Counted from the first letter of the stretch, positions 8,470 through 16,910 are shown. The stretch: 64,000 nt of DNA from Alphaproteobacteria bacterium UBA998 (GCA_002291925.1 DBAY01000007.1:16961-80960); one strand, 5' to 3'. Program-made: numbers and translations. The notes: a model not told the origin generated them from the sequence alone.

Positions 8470-9260
8470 AGGCAGATGTTTCCGTTATCCTGCCAGAGCT
8501 TCCATGGGGCGCCTTCCTCCCACAGCTTCATGAGGTAGTTCTTGTCGCGCAGCGTATCCATCGGCTGCCAGAAGCCGGAATGCCGGTAGGCCACGAGTTG
8601 CCCTTCCCGCGCCAGGTTTTCCAGCGGTTCGCGCTCGAGAACGGTTTGCGACGAGTCGATATACCCAAGCGCCTTGCGGTTCATCACGAAGAAGCCGCCA
8701 TTGATGTAGGATCCGTCGCCCTGCGGCTTTTCAATGAAGGAGCTGACCTGACCGCTCTCGCTGAGTTCGAGCGCGCCGAAGCGGCCGGACGGCTTGACGG
8801 CGGTGACGGTCGCCAGCTTGCCGTGCGCCAGGTGGAAATCGACGAGGCGGCGGATGTCGATGTCGGCCACCCCGTCGCCGTAGGTGAGGCAGAAATGCTC
8901 ATCCTCTTCGAGGAAGCGGCCGATGGCTTTGACGCGGCCGCCGGTCATGGTGTTTTCGCCCGTCTCGACCAGCGTCACGCGCCAGGGCTCGCTGCGCGTA
9001 TCGTGGAAATGCTCGGCGTTGGTGCGCATGTCGTAAGTGATGTCCGACATGTGCCGGAAGTAGTTGGCGAAATACTCCTTGATGTAATAGCCGCGATAGC
9101 CGAGGCAGATGATGAAATCATGAAAGCCGTAATGTGAATAAATTTTCATGATATGCCAAAGGATGGGCTTGCCGCCGATCTCGATCATTGGCTTGGGCTT
9201 GAGGTCCGTCTCCTCTGAAATCCGGCTGCCGAAACCGCCCGCCAGCAATACCACTTTCAT
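8466..9260 (-). CDS. rfbF: glucose-1-phosphate cytidylyltransferase
   Basis: A 264-residue nucleotidyltransferase that makes CDP-glucose from CTP and glucose 1-phosphate. The signature is LAGGFGSR followed by KPKPMIEIGGKPI, and the segment WHIMKIYSHYGF is typical of RfbF/DdhA. I chose ATG at 9260 over GTG at 9269 because known proteins begin at MKxVxLAGG. It is the first gene of the minus-strand operon (rfbF, rfbG, aminotransferase-GNAT, TPP enzyme). It commits the cluster to CDP-linked rather than dTDP-linked sugars, which is the key clue to what the unusual enzymes downstream act on. Confidence 0.92.
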   Translation of the reverse strand: MKVVLLAGGFGSRISEETDLKPKPMIEIGGKPILWHIMKIYSHYGFHDFIICLGYRGYYIKEYFANYFRHMSDITYDMRTNAEHFHDTRSEPWRVTLVETGENTMTGGRVKAIGRFLEEDEHFCLTYGDGVADIDIRRLVDFHLAHGKLATVTAVKPSGRFGALELSESGQVSSFIEKPQGDGSYINGGFFVMNRKALGYIDSSQTVLEREPLENLAREGQLVAYRHSGFWQPMDTLRDKNYLMKLWEEGAPWKLWQDNGNICL

Positions 9261-9518
9261 ATGCTTCACCCGTCGCTGCTACGTAAATCCTTTGTGCCGA
9301 CAGTTATAGGAAGGATGGCGTGGCCTTGTCCAGCGGGCATATTAAGACGTCTCATGTGAAGAAGAAAGCGAAGTATCGCCTATGATTCATGGTCTTGGCG
9401 AAAGCAGGCGAGCGCTTTCCAGACGGAATGTCGGGGGGAATCTCTCTTGGAATGCCCTTGGATGTACAGATATTCTTGAAGCAGTATGTCGTGCAAACGC
9501 AGCATGAAATCGACGGAG
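9261..9518. other. intergenic region without a convincing gene
   Basis: About 260 bases between rfbF and the GlcG-like gene. Short open frames exist on both strands but lack a ribosome binding site and family-like features. The stretch is AT-richer than its flanks and should hold the rfbF promoter near its left end. I see no repeat or terminator that I can support. Confidence 0.4.
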
Positions 9519-9920
9519 TCAACGTGGAAGCCCGGCCGCTGCTGCCAGCGCCACGACCTCATCCTCCGGCGATTTCGCGCCGCTGACGCCGATCGCGCCG
9601 ACGCACTGGCCTTGATACATCAGCGGAATGCCGCCCTGCACGGGCAGGCGGTCCGGGAAAGTGAGGGTGCCGGGGCGCTCCTTGGCGACGTCTTCCAGTA
9701 TTTTGGTGGATGTTCGGGTGAGGGCGGAGGTGCGTGCCTTGCGGATGGCGACGTCCGGGCTTTGCGGCACGGCGCCGTCCATGCGCTCCAGATGCATCAG
9801 CAGCCCGGACTCGTCCACCACGGCGATGGTGATGCGCCAGCCCTGCTTCTCCGATTCGGCCTTGCCGGCGGCGACCACGGTGCGTGCTTCTTCAGCGCTC
9901 AAGATGGGACGGGTCAGCAT
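9519..9920 (-). CDS. GlcG/HbpS-family (DUF336) protein
   Basis: A 133-residue single-domain protein of the GlcG/HbpS family, small proteins found beside glycolate genes or as extracellular haem-binding sensors. Typical features are ITIAVVDESGLLMHLERMDGA near residues 30-50, VAIRKARTS in the middle, and the glycine-rich GGIPLMYQGQCVGAIGVSG segment at about 95-115. There is no signal peptide, so a cytoplasmic location is expected. A strong GGAGGAG ribosome binding site precedes the ATG, but it lies in a perfect 12-bp inverted repeat (separate entry). The role is not known; haem or small-molecule binding is the usual guess for the family. Confidence 0.8.
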   Translation of the reverse strand: MLTRPILSAEEARTVVAAGKAESEKQGWRITIAVVDESGLLMHLERMDGAVPQSPDVAIRKARTSALTRTSTKILEDVAKERPGTLTFPDRLPVQGGIPLMYQGQCVGAIGVSGAKSPEDEVVALAAAAGLPR

Positions 9921-9970
9921 GATGTCTCCTCCATGTTCGGGATGTTTTCCCTCCTATAGAGGAGACATCA
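9918..9970 (-). promoter_or_regulatory. inverted repeat covering the ribosome binding site of the GlcG-like gene
   Basis: Positions 9920-9931 and 9959-9970 are perfect 12-bp reverse complements separated by 27 bases. In the mRNA the downstream arm contains GAGGAGACATC and the A of the start codon, so folding would hide the Shine-Dalgarno sequence. This looks like a translational switch, either temperature- or ligand-dependent, but only the pairing is seen directly. Confidence 0.55.
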
Positions 9971-9989
9971 GCAAAAGACCAGTCAGGGA

Positions 9990-10430
9990 TCAGTTTTCGA
10001 AGAACAGGCTGCTGTCGCTGACGCGCAGTTCCTCAAAACCGGTGGCGGTGAGGCCAAAGAACGTGCCGGTGTCATCGCCTTGGATCTGGGCACGGATGGC
10101 GTTGATCTCGTCCACGTAGGTTGTCTGATCCTCTTCCGACATGATGAGCTAGAGAATGTCATAGCCCTTGCCGCCCGAGTAATAGTTCTACTCGTTGTCG
10201 GCTAGCGAAACGCAGTTGAAGTTGAAGAAGGCGTTATCGTCTCCGCCCCCCAGCGTGGTCCGCCCCTTAGCGTGGATAGTGTCGTTTCCATAGCCGCCAT
10301 CGATGAGATCGTTGCCGCCTTTACCCTTGATCACGACATTCTCATTGCCGCCACGCGCAAAAATGCACTCTGACATCGCGGTGCTGGTGATGGTTTCGCT
10401 GTTGTTGGTGCCGTGGATGGTGGTGGCCAG
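9990..10430 (-). pseudogene. dead second copy of the RTX-repeat gene
   Basis: One continuous reading frame of 147 codons interrupted by two in-frame TAG codons (at 10188-10190 and about 10155) and beginning with CTG where its sister has ATG. The start region (ATTIHGTNNSETI after CTG) lines up with MAKMIRGTNENNFI of the neighbouring gene. It has fewer GGxGxD calcium-binding nonapeptides (GKGGNDLIDGGYGNDT). The last 50 residues (GLTATGFEELRVSD region) match the C-terminus of the larger copy (GLTARDFERLEITS). A GAGGAG ribosome binding site still precedes the lost start. It is a shortened, decayed tandem duplicate. Amber suppression could in principle restore it, but I see no evidence for that. 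Confidence 0.75.
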
Positions 10431-10501
10431 GAGTATTGCTCCTCAAATTGGAGTTTGATGGGTGGGGGGCTGGAAAAGCCCAGTGTTTGGGTGTGCTGGA
10501 A

Positions 10502-11504
10502 TCAGATATTTTCGAGGTCGAAAGGGGTGCTCGTGATTTCCAGACGCTCAAAGTCGCGCGCGGTGAGGCCGAGGAATTCCAACACGTCATCCTGTCTAAT
10601 GGCTTCGCGGGCGACGGCAATCTCGCTGGCGTATTGCTGCTGCTGTTCAAGGGTCAGCACCAGCACCAGCGTGTCGAGGCCGTCATCCCCGCTATAGAGG
10701 TCGATACCACCTTCCGCGCTGTTCTCGAACTCGGTAAGGGCGTAATAGATGCGGTCATTGCCGTCGCCACCGAGGACGGTGTCGTTGCCGAGCCCGCCGG
10801 TCAGCGTGTCGTCACCGGCCTCGCCGTTGATGCGGTCATTCTCATCTCCGCCATCGATCTGGTCACGGCCATTGCCACCGCGCAAACTGTCGCTGCCAGC
10901 GCCGCCATTGATGAGATCGTTGCCGCTGCCGCCCTTGACCGTATCGGCGCCGACATAGCTGCTAATGGTATCATTTCCGCTGCCGCCATCGATGAAGTCA
11001 CGCCCGCCGCCCTCGGGATTGTCCGCCGCGTCGTCGCCCTCGTCCCCGCCGACCAGCACGTCATTGCCCGCGCCGCCCAGAAGGGAATCATTGCCGTAGC
11101 TGCCGATGAGGGTGTCATGGCCGTTGCCGCCCTCGATCGGTCCCGTAATCGTCGAGGCCGCCGAAGACGAGGTCGTTGCCGTCACCGGCCTTGATCCTGT
11201 CATCTCCCTCACTGCCGAAGATGCTGTCATCGCCGCTGCCGCCTACCAAGGTGTCCTTCCCGAAACTGCCGAATAGGGTGTCCCGGCCGGAGCCCCCATC
11301 AATCAAGCCAGCGAAATCAAGCGTCAGGAGATCATTTCCGCTGCCGCCATAAATCGAATCACGATTGGGATCGTCGAATCCTTCGCCAAAAAACTGGTAC
11401 CCGCCGAAGATCATATCATTACCGCCATAACCAAAGATTTTCTCGGTCAGCTCGCTGCCGATAATGAAGTTATTTTCGTTGGTTCCGCGAATCATTTTGG
11501 CCAT
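10502..11504 (-). pseudogene. RTX calcium-binding repeat protein, frameshifted
   Basis: Two overlapping frames together encode about 330 residues of hemolysin-type GGxGxDxxx repeats, which bind Ca2+ and fold outside the cell after type I secretion. The first frame starts at ATG 11504 (GGAG six bases before it) and carries repeats to VFGGLDD. The second frame resumes at IEGGNGHDTL and runs to a non-repeat C-terminus ending FDLENI, where a type I secretion signal would lie. The frame changes near 11130-11150. A one-base indel, either a sequencing error or a real mutation, would explain it. The first ATG of the open frame (11516) has a poorer ribosome binding site. No type I exporter genes are in the window. 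The adjacent pseudogene is its tandem relative. Confidence 0.75.
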
Positions 11505-11516
11505 GTCCGTCTCCAT

Positions 11517-11775
11517 ATCCCTAGAAAGGAATCGAAGAGAACTTTTTTCAGTAAAAGATCGATAGGTGAGAAAGGAAAGTGTGCGAAGATTTTTTTAGTT
11601 GAAATCTTAATATCAATTTCGTTCAGGGTATTTTCTTATCTGGTATCAGACTGATAGAAGCATCTAACCTAGACCAGAATACAGACGCATTTATATCGTT
11701 ATATGCTTCTAGCGTATGGCTGCCGATGCGCCAGACGGCAGTGGGTTAGTCCTATCAATTTTTGGAAAACAAGTC
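11517..11775. other. AT-rich intergenic region
   Basis: About 260 bases, clearly poorer in G and C than the flanking genes, lying between the RTX gene and the metallo-hydrolase. It should contain the RTX promoter. I see no gene, Pho-like box or convincing terminator in it. Confidence 0.4.
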
Positions 11776-12654
11776 CTAGGCGGTATGAAGCTGATGCGGT
11801 TGTGCCTGCGTATGGGAAGCAGCCTGTGTGCCATATCCAGCGTAGGCATCATACTCCACCGAGTCATGGCTGCAGAAGAAACGCACCTCCTGCGGCTGTT
11901 CGACGGAAAGCAGGCGCAGCCGCTCCTGGTTACGCAGCCGGGCGCGGCGGTCGGCTTCCATCATCATTTGGTAGAAACGCAGGCCCGGCGTGCAGCGTCG
12001 CTCGCGCTGGCCGATTTCGCCGCGATAGAAATAGGCGTCACCCGCATTCAGCAGCCAGTGATCGCCGTTACGGATGGCGACGCCGGCATGGCCTTCCGTA
12101 TGGCCGCGCAGGGGGATCATCAGGATTTCCGGCGGCAGGCCCTTCAGGTCGCGCACCGCGTCGAAGCCGAACCAGCTCGTGCCGCTGCTGGGGTAGAACT
12201 GCCAGTGGCGCACCTCATCCCACTGGCGCGGACGGTAGCGCCGCGTGCGGATGAAGCCATGCCGCTGCTGCGCGGCCTCATACTCGCTCTGCATCACATG
12301 CACGGTGGCGTCGGGAAAATCCTCCAGCCCGCCTGCATGGTCGAAATCGAGATGGGTGAGAATGATATGCCGCACATCGCTCGCCCGGTATCCCAACGTC
12401 TCGATCTGGTGGAGCGCTGTGTATTTCCGCTCGAACTGAATGCGGTTCAACAGGATGAAGAACGCGCTCAGGCGCTCACGTGGTGCGGCGATGTCGCGCG
12501 TGCCAAAGCCCGTATCCACCAGCACCAGCCCCTGCTCGGTTTCCAGCAGCAGGCAGTGGCAGACGAGGTGGGCGCTGAGGCCCTTGCTGACCCCATCATA
12601 GAGCGCGCCGCCAAGGGGGCACATGCAGCCGCAATTGAGGTGATGGATGCGCAT
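11776..12654 (-). CDS. metallo-beta-lactamase fold hydrolase, AHL-lactonase-like
   Basis: A 292-residue MBL-fold protein. The zinc motif HLDFDH (HxDxDH) is at 101-106 and a further metal-ligand region is GHTEGHAG. The N-terminus MRIHHLNCGCMCPLGG and the overall layout resemble N-acyl-homoserine lactonases of the AiiB/AttM group. ATG 12654 was chosen because AGGAG lies six bases before it; the open frame extends to 12696. It is divergent from an endonuclease III gene. A LuxR-type regulator without a visible luxI lies 12 kb away, so signal degradation is possible, but related folds hydrolyse many other esters and lactones. Fold confident, substrate not. Confidence 0.75.
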   Translation of the reverse strand: MRIHHLNCGCMCPLGGALYDGVSKGLSAHLVCHCLLLETEQGLVLVDTGFGTRDIAAPRERLSAFFILLNRIQFERKYTALHQIETLGYRASDVRHIILTHLDFDHAGGLEDFPDATVHVMQSEYEAAQQRHGFIRTRRYRPRQWDEVRHWQFYPSSGTSWFGFDAVRDLKGLPPEILMIPLRGHTEGHAGVAIRNGDHWLLNAGDAYFYRGEIGQRERRCTPGLRFYQMMMEADRRARLRNQERLRLLSVEQPQEVRFFCSHDSVEYDAYAGYGTQAASHTQAQPHQLHTA

Positions 12655-12752
12655 GGTTTTCTCCTGAAGTTCCTGCCAGCCTTGCGGATTTTCCAATAAA
12701 GAAGCAATCGCCGCCGCTGGCCTGTTGATGCCTGGATGCGCAAGCTGCCTGC

Positions 12753-13478
12753 ATGGACGCGCAAACGCTGACCCATGCCATGACGCAGGAAGCGCTGGCC
12801 GAAAAGGCCTTGTGGGTGCATGCGCGCCTCTGCGCGGAATATGGCTGCCCCGTACCGTTCTTCCGCCATGACGACCCGCTGGAGGAGTTGATCTCCGCGC
12901 TGCTCTCCCACCGCACCAAGAATTCCGATACGGCCAAGTCCTTCAACGCGCTGAAGGAGCGCTTTGGCACATGGGAGGCGGTGCGGGATGCGCCGACGGG
13001 GGACGTGGAAGCCTGCATCCGCTTTTCGCGTTGGCCGGAGCAGAAGGCGCCGCGCATCCAGCAGATGCTGCGTGAGATCACGGCGCGGCAGGGTGATCTC
13101 TCGCTTTGGTTCCTTGGCAATCTGCCGCTGGAGGAAGCGCGTGCGTGGCTCGACAGCCTGCCCGGTGTTGGCCCGAAGACGGTGGCGGCGACCTTGCTCT
13201 TCTCCGCGCTGCGCCGCCCGGTGATGCCAGTGGACAGCCACCATCACCGCGTCGCCCTCCGGCTGGGGCTGATCGCTCCCACGGTGGGCGAGGCGCGGGC
13301 GCATGTACTGCTTTCCGACTTGTTGCCGGAAGGATGGGACGCGCAGCAGGTCTATGACCATCACGAGGTGCTGATGTTCCACGGTCAGCGCTGCTGCTAT
13401 TTTCGCAAGCCTGACTGCCACCGTTGTGTGGTGCTGGACGTGTGTCCCACCGGTCAGGCGCGGCTGGAGCCTGCCTGA
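12753..13478 (+). CDS. endonuclease III-like DNA glycosylase (HhH-GPD, [4Fe-4S])
   Basis: A 241-residue base-excision repair enzyme homologue. The helix-hairpin-helix segment LPGVGPKT carries Lys142 at the position of the catalytic lysine of Nth, and Asp161 in PVDSHHHRV matches the catalytic aspartate. Cys215, Cys222, Cys225 and Cys231 have the C-x6-C-x2-C-x5-C spacing of the iron-sulfur loop. It would remove oxidised pyrimidines and cut the abasic site. Spacing and sequence around the HhH differ from housekeeping Nth, so it may be a paralogue of the UPF/Nth-like group. It is divergent from the metallo-hydrolase gene with about 100 bp between the two starts. Confidence 0.85.
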   Translation: MDAQTLTHAMTQEALAEKALWVHARLCAEYGCPVPFFRHDDPLEELISALLSHRTKNSDTAKSFNALKERFGTWEAVRDAPTGDVEACIRFSRWPEQKAPRIQQMLREITARQGDLSLWFLGNLPLEEARAWLDSLPGVGPKTVAATLLFSALRRPVMPVDSHHHRVALRLGLIAPTVGEARAHVLLSDLLPEGWDAQQVYDHHEVLMFHGQRCCYFRKPDCHRCVVLDVCPTGQARLEPA

Positions 13479-13550
13479 CGCCAAACCACTTGCCCGCTCC
13501 ACACCGCGCGGTTATGACTTTAGTCCTCCATCAACGCGTGAGGGGACGCT

Positions 13551-14816
13551 ATGCGCCGAGTCGTGATTTCCGGAATGGTCGGCAACGGTCTGGAATGGTA
13601 CGATTTCGCGCTCTACGGGCAGTTCGCTCCCATCATCGCCAAGCATTTCTTTCCCAATGACGGCACGCCGGACGGCGAACTGCTCTCGCTGATCGCCACC
13701 TATGGCGCGTTTGCGGCGGGCTTTGCCATGCGGCCGCTGGGGGCCATCCTGTTCGGTCATATCGGTGATCGTTACGGTCGCAAGCTGTCACTCACCATCG
13801 CCATCCTGATGATGGCGATTCCTACCGCCTGCATCGGTCTGCTGCCGACCTATGAGCAGATCGGCCTGATGGCGCCGGTGCTGCTGACGCTCATCCGGCT
13901 GTTGCAAGGGCTCTCGCTCGGTGGTGAGTTCAGCGGCTCCATTGCCTTCATCGTGGAGCATTCGAAGGACCGCCACCGCGGCTTGGCGGGCAGTGCTTCC
14001 ATGGCCTCGCTGGTAGCCGGGATGCTGCTCGGATCGCTGGTCGCCACCCTGACGGCGGCCGCCATGACCGAGGCGGACCTGCATGAATGGGGCTGGCGGA
14101 TTCCGTTTGTGCTGGGCCTGCTCATTGGCTTCGTGGGCTTCTATATCCGCCACCACACGGAAGAAAGCCCGAAATACATGGAAGCCAAGGAGGCGGGCAG
14201 CTTGTCCTCCACGCCGCTGCGCGATGCGTTTACGAAATATCTCGGCCCGATGGCGCAAGGGGTGGGCATCTACCTCACCGTGACGCTGCCCTTCTATATC
14301 CTCACCGTGTTCATGATCAGCTACCTCGCGCAGGTGCTGGGGCACAGCATGGAGGATGCGCTGCTGCTCAACTCCATCACCATGGTGTTCATGCTGCCCA
14401 TCATCGTTGGCAGTGCCTGGTGGTCGGACAGACATGGCCGCAAGGGCATCCTGAGGGCAAGCGCGGTGGCGCTGCTGCTGCTGGCCTATCCCATCTTCCT
14501 GATGCTCAATTCCGGCAGCTTCTTCGTCATTCTCGCCGGGCTGCTTCTGTACGCGCTCATCAACGGCGCCTTCCTCGGCCCGGTGCCCGCCGTATTGGTG
14601 GAGCTGTTCCCCACCGCCATCCGCTCCACCGCCATGGCCGTGTCCTACAACATCGCGGGCGCCCTTTTCGGCGGCACGGCCCCGATCGTCTCCACCTGGC
14701 TCATCCGTGAAACGGGCGATCCGAAAGTGGTGGCGTTCTACCTCATGGCCTCCGCCGCCCTGACGCTGGTGACCCTGAAATTCTTCCGGGATCGGTATAA
14801 CGAGGATCTGGTCTAG
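13551..14816 (+). CDS. MFS transporter, metabolite:H+ symporter (ProP-like) family
   Basis: A 421-residue inner-membrane transporter with about twelve hydrophobic helices. The N-terminus GNGLEWYDFALYG and the loop GHIGDRYGRK (about 70-79) are hallmarks of the MHS family, whose members carry citrate, alpha-ketoglutarate, shikimate, proline or betaine with protons. A second loop motif, SDRHGRKG, lies near the middle. The substrate cannot be read. The TAG stop shares CTAG with the stop of the convergent gene on the other strand (14813-14816). Confidence 0.88.
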   Translation: MRRVVISGMVGNGLEWYDFALYGQFAPIIAKHFFPNDGTPDGELLSLIATYGAFAAGFAMRPLGAILFGHIGDRYGRKLSLTIAILMMAIPTACIGLLPTYEQIGLMAPVLLTLIRLLQGLSLGGEFSGSIAFIVEHSKDRHRGLAGSASMASLVAGMLLGSLVATLTAAAMTEADLHEWGWRIPFVLGLLIGFVGFYIRHHTEESPKYMEAKEAGSLSSTPLRDAFTKYLGPMAQGVGIYLTVTLPFYILTVFMISYLAQVLGHSMEDALLLNSITMVFMLPIIVGSAWWSDRHGRKGILRASAVALLLLAYPIFLMLNSGSFFVILAGLLLYALINGAFLGPVPAVLVELFPTAIRSTAMAVSYNIAGALFGGTAPIVSTWLIRETGDPKVVAFYLMASAALTLVTLKFFRDRYNEDLV

Positions 14817-15439
14817 ACGGCGCGTTCACGTGCCGGGCCGTCTGCTACCCGACCTTCGTGAGATGCATCAGCAAGATGCAGCACCGGCGAGGCTTCCGTA
14901 GAGGGTGCTTCGCGGCTCTGAACGAATGCCAGTTGCTGCTTGAGAGACGCATTCTCTGCCGCCAGCTCCTCATCGGAAGGCTTGAGCTCGTTCAGCTTTT
15001 TCAGGCGGTCATAGGCGGGGACAAGGTCCAGCTTTTTCTCTTCCTTGTTACGCCACAGCATGTAGATCGCAGGTATCGCCCCGACTTCGAAGCCTTTGAG
15101 GAAATTCCACGTATGCTTGGCAGCCTGAACCTGGTCCTTGGGGTCTGCAAACCAGCGGGTGATGAACGAAAGGCGGTCAACCTCATTGATCTCTAATTTC
15201 TCGCCCGTCAGCTTGCCAAATCCCTTCTTGACGAGGGTGTCGTAAATCTTGGTTGTAATCATCGGCGTGCCGTCCAGAGGGAACATCCGATGTTTTGTCA
15301 GGCGGCCGACGAGCAGTGCCGCCCCGCCCAGCGTGAAGGGGAGACTGACCCAGAGAAGCCTGCCCTTGACGAAATCGCCAAACCCCAGATTCTGGGATTT
15401 GCGTTCCTCAAATGATTCTGTCTGGAACGATTCCACCAC
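14813..15439 (-). CDS. hypothetical protein, membrane segment plus coiled coil (paralogue of upstream gene)
   Basis: A 208-residue protein that I do not recognise. A hydrophobic stretch at about 28-46 (LLWVSLPFTLGGAALLVG) is followed by a soluble region and a C-terminal heptad-like segment, PSDEELAAENASLKQQLA. It resembles the gene just upstream: both place a hydrophobic segment early and share the pattern KL..L+PS[DN].EL.AEN..L...LA near the end. That points to an old tandem duplication. It starts with GTG seven bases after the stop of its paralogue, so the two form an operon. The tail is Ala/Glu/Ser-rich and likely disordered. Confidence 0.7.
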   Translation of the reverse strand: MVESFQTESFEERKSQNLGFGDFVKGRLLWVSLPFTLGGAALLVGRLTKHRMFPLDGTPMITTKIYDTLVKKGFGKLTGEKLEINEVDRLSFITRWFADPKDQVQAAKHTWNFLKGFEVGAIPAIYMLWRNKEEKKLDLVPAYDRLKKLNELKPSDEELAAENASLKQQLAFVQSREAPSTEASPVLHLADASHEGRVADGPARERAV

Positions 15440-15446
15440 GGTCAGC

Positions 15447-16232
15447 TCACCCGGCGCGCTGGCGTTCGGCGGCGTCCTTGGCCGCTCCCTGATGATCGGC
15501 TTCCGTCACCGTTGTGCGCGGCTGATCGTCATTGGCGGGCGCTGCCATCTCTGTTTTCTTCTCCGTCTCCGCCAGCATGGCGCGCAGCCGCTTGTTCTCG
15601 GCCACGAGTTCCGGGTTGGAGGGGCGGAAGATTTCCAATTTGGAGATATCGCGATCAATCTCGCGCGCGGCAAGGCGGGCGGATTCCTCGTTACGCCATT
15701 CATCATAGGCCACCGCCAGGCTGCCGAACATGGAAGCGGGAATGCCCAGCAAGCCGGCGCCAATAAACTTGGCTGCCATTTGTTCACTGTCCGTGGTCAG
15801 ATTCAGCGTCTTTTTCAGTTCCCGAATTTGCTCCGGGTTCTGTTCCATTTCATCAATCAACCTTTTTAGGTTTTGCCCGCTCGTTACCTGAAAGTCTGGC
15901 TCTGTGGCACGGATTTTCTCCAGTGCCTCTTTACAGATACGTTCGATTTGCTCTTTCGCCGGACCGAGCTTGGATATATCGATTTTTAGAGCGCTCCTGG
16001 CGAAATCAGACACGTGCCCAATTTTCGCGAACTGCCGCGGGAACATTCGGAGCAACGGACCGCCCAGGGCGAAATAACCCAGGGCACCCCCCGCCGCCAT
16101 GGCACCGAGAGGGATAATCGTCTGCAGCCCCGTTTTAACCGCAAAGCGCTTGACGCCGAGGTCTTCTGCATGCCGCGTGTCAAAATCGGCGGCGCGTTGC
16201 GTTTTATCTTCCGTTTGCAGAGGTTCAGCCAC
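15447..16232 (-). CDS. hypothetical membrane/coiled-coil protein
   Basis: A 261-residue protein without a recognised family. A hydrophobic region at about 38-65 (TIIPLGAMAAGGALGYFALGG) and a second at about 155-170 (FIGAGLLGIPASMFGSLAVAY) suggest two membrane passes. The segment PSNPELVAENKRLRAMLAETEKK is a short coiled coil, and the tail is charged and disordered. GTG at 16232 is preceded by GGAG with seven-base spacing. A Pho-box-like direct repeat (16291-16311) lies 58 bases before the start. The following gene is a paralogue. Function unknown; the promoter motif hints at expression in phosphate limitation. Confidence 0.7.
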   Translation of the reverse strand: MAEPLQTEDKTQRAADFDTRHAEDLGVKRFAVKTGLQTIIPLGAMAAGGALGYFALGGPLLRMFPRQFAKIGHVSDFARSALKIDISKLGPAKEQIERICKEALEKIRATEPDFQVTSGQNLKRLIDEMEQNPEQIRELKKTLNLTTDSEQMAAKFIGAGLLGIPASMFGSLAVAYDEWRNEESARLAAREIDRDISKLEIFRPSNPELVAENKRLRAMLAETEKKTEMAAPANDDQPRTTVTEADHQGAAKDAAERQRAG

Positions 16233-16290
16233 GAAATAGCTCCTAATATCTCAAGTTCTTCCACGATTTTATCGAATGCGAAGGGCTGTT

Positions 16291-16311
16291 TGTGTGAAGA
16301 GTTTGTGAATA
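16291..16311 (-). promoter_or_regulatory. Pho-box-like direct repeat
   Basis: Read on the minus strand the element is TATTCAC AAAC TCTTCAC ACA: two similar 7-mers with an 11-bp period, as in PhoB sites (consensus CTGTCAT with 4-base spacers). It points toward the 15447-16232 gene. It resembles the elements at 35182 and 54448 more than chance would suggest, but PhoB binding is an inference. Confidence 0.5.
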
Positions 16312-16373
16312 TCTACGTTTCCTGAAAGGCGAAGCCCATGGCGCGCGGCGGCAAACGATGGTAGGAAAATCAA

Positions 16374-16910
16374 ATGGATTGGCTCTTTAACGTGGACTGG
16401 AAGACCATGCTGGAGGCGGATACGCCGCTGCTGGAGATTTTCCTACGCGGGTCGATGATTTATCTGGGCCTGTTCTTCATGCTGCGTTTTATCCTCAAGC
16501 GCACGGCGGGCACGGTGGGCATCAGCGACATGCTGGTGGTAGTGCTGATTGCCGATGCGGCGCAGAACGGCATGGCGGCGGATTACCATTCCGTCACGGA
16601 CGGGCTGTTCCTGGTGGCGACCATCCTGTTCTGGAGCGTGCTGCTGGACTGGCTGGGCTTCCGTTTCCCGCGCATCCGCCGCCTACTGGAGCCGCCGCCG
16701 CTGCCGCTGGTGGAGAAGGGGCGCATCCTGCACCGCAACCTGCGCCGCGAGCTCATCACCCGCGATGAGCTGATGGAGCAGCTGCGCGAGCAGGGGCTGG
16801 AGCGGCTGGACCAGGTCAAGCGCGCGTGCATGGAGAGCGACGGGCATATCAGTGTTATTCCCTACCAGCGCGGGCCCGAGGGTAAACCGCGCAAGCAACG
16901 CGGTGCATAA
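16374..16910 (+). CDS. DUF421 / YetF-like membrane protein
   Basis: A 178-residue protein with two to three N-terminal hydrophobic helices (about 22-38 and 65-95) and a small cytoplasmic C-terminal domain ending in ISVIPYQ, as in the DUF421 (YetF/YdfS) family. The conserved-looking RxxGTVGISDMLVVVLIADAAQN stretch and the LRREL...DELMEQLREQG segment support the call. The role of the family is not well established; members are linked to spore or envelope biology in Bacillus. An inverted repeat followed by T-rich sequence at 16982-17010 may terminate it. Confidence 0.75.
   Translation: MDWLFNVDWKTMLEADTPLLEIFLRGSMIYLGLFFMLRFILKRTAGTVGISDMLVVVLIADAAQNGMAADYHSVTDGLFLVATILFWSVLLDWLGFRFPRIRRLLEPPPLPLVEKGRILHRNLRRELITRDELMEQLREQGLERLDQVKRACMESDGHISVIPYQRGPEGKPRKQRGA

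Noticed and set aside
10502..11504. DNA tandem repeat or CRISPR-like array in the RTX region
   Set aside because: The periodicity comes from GGxGxD nonapeptide codons; there are no constant repeats with unique spacers.
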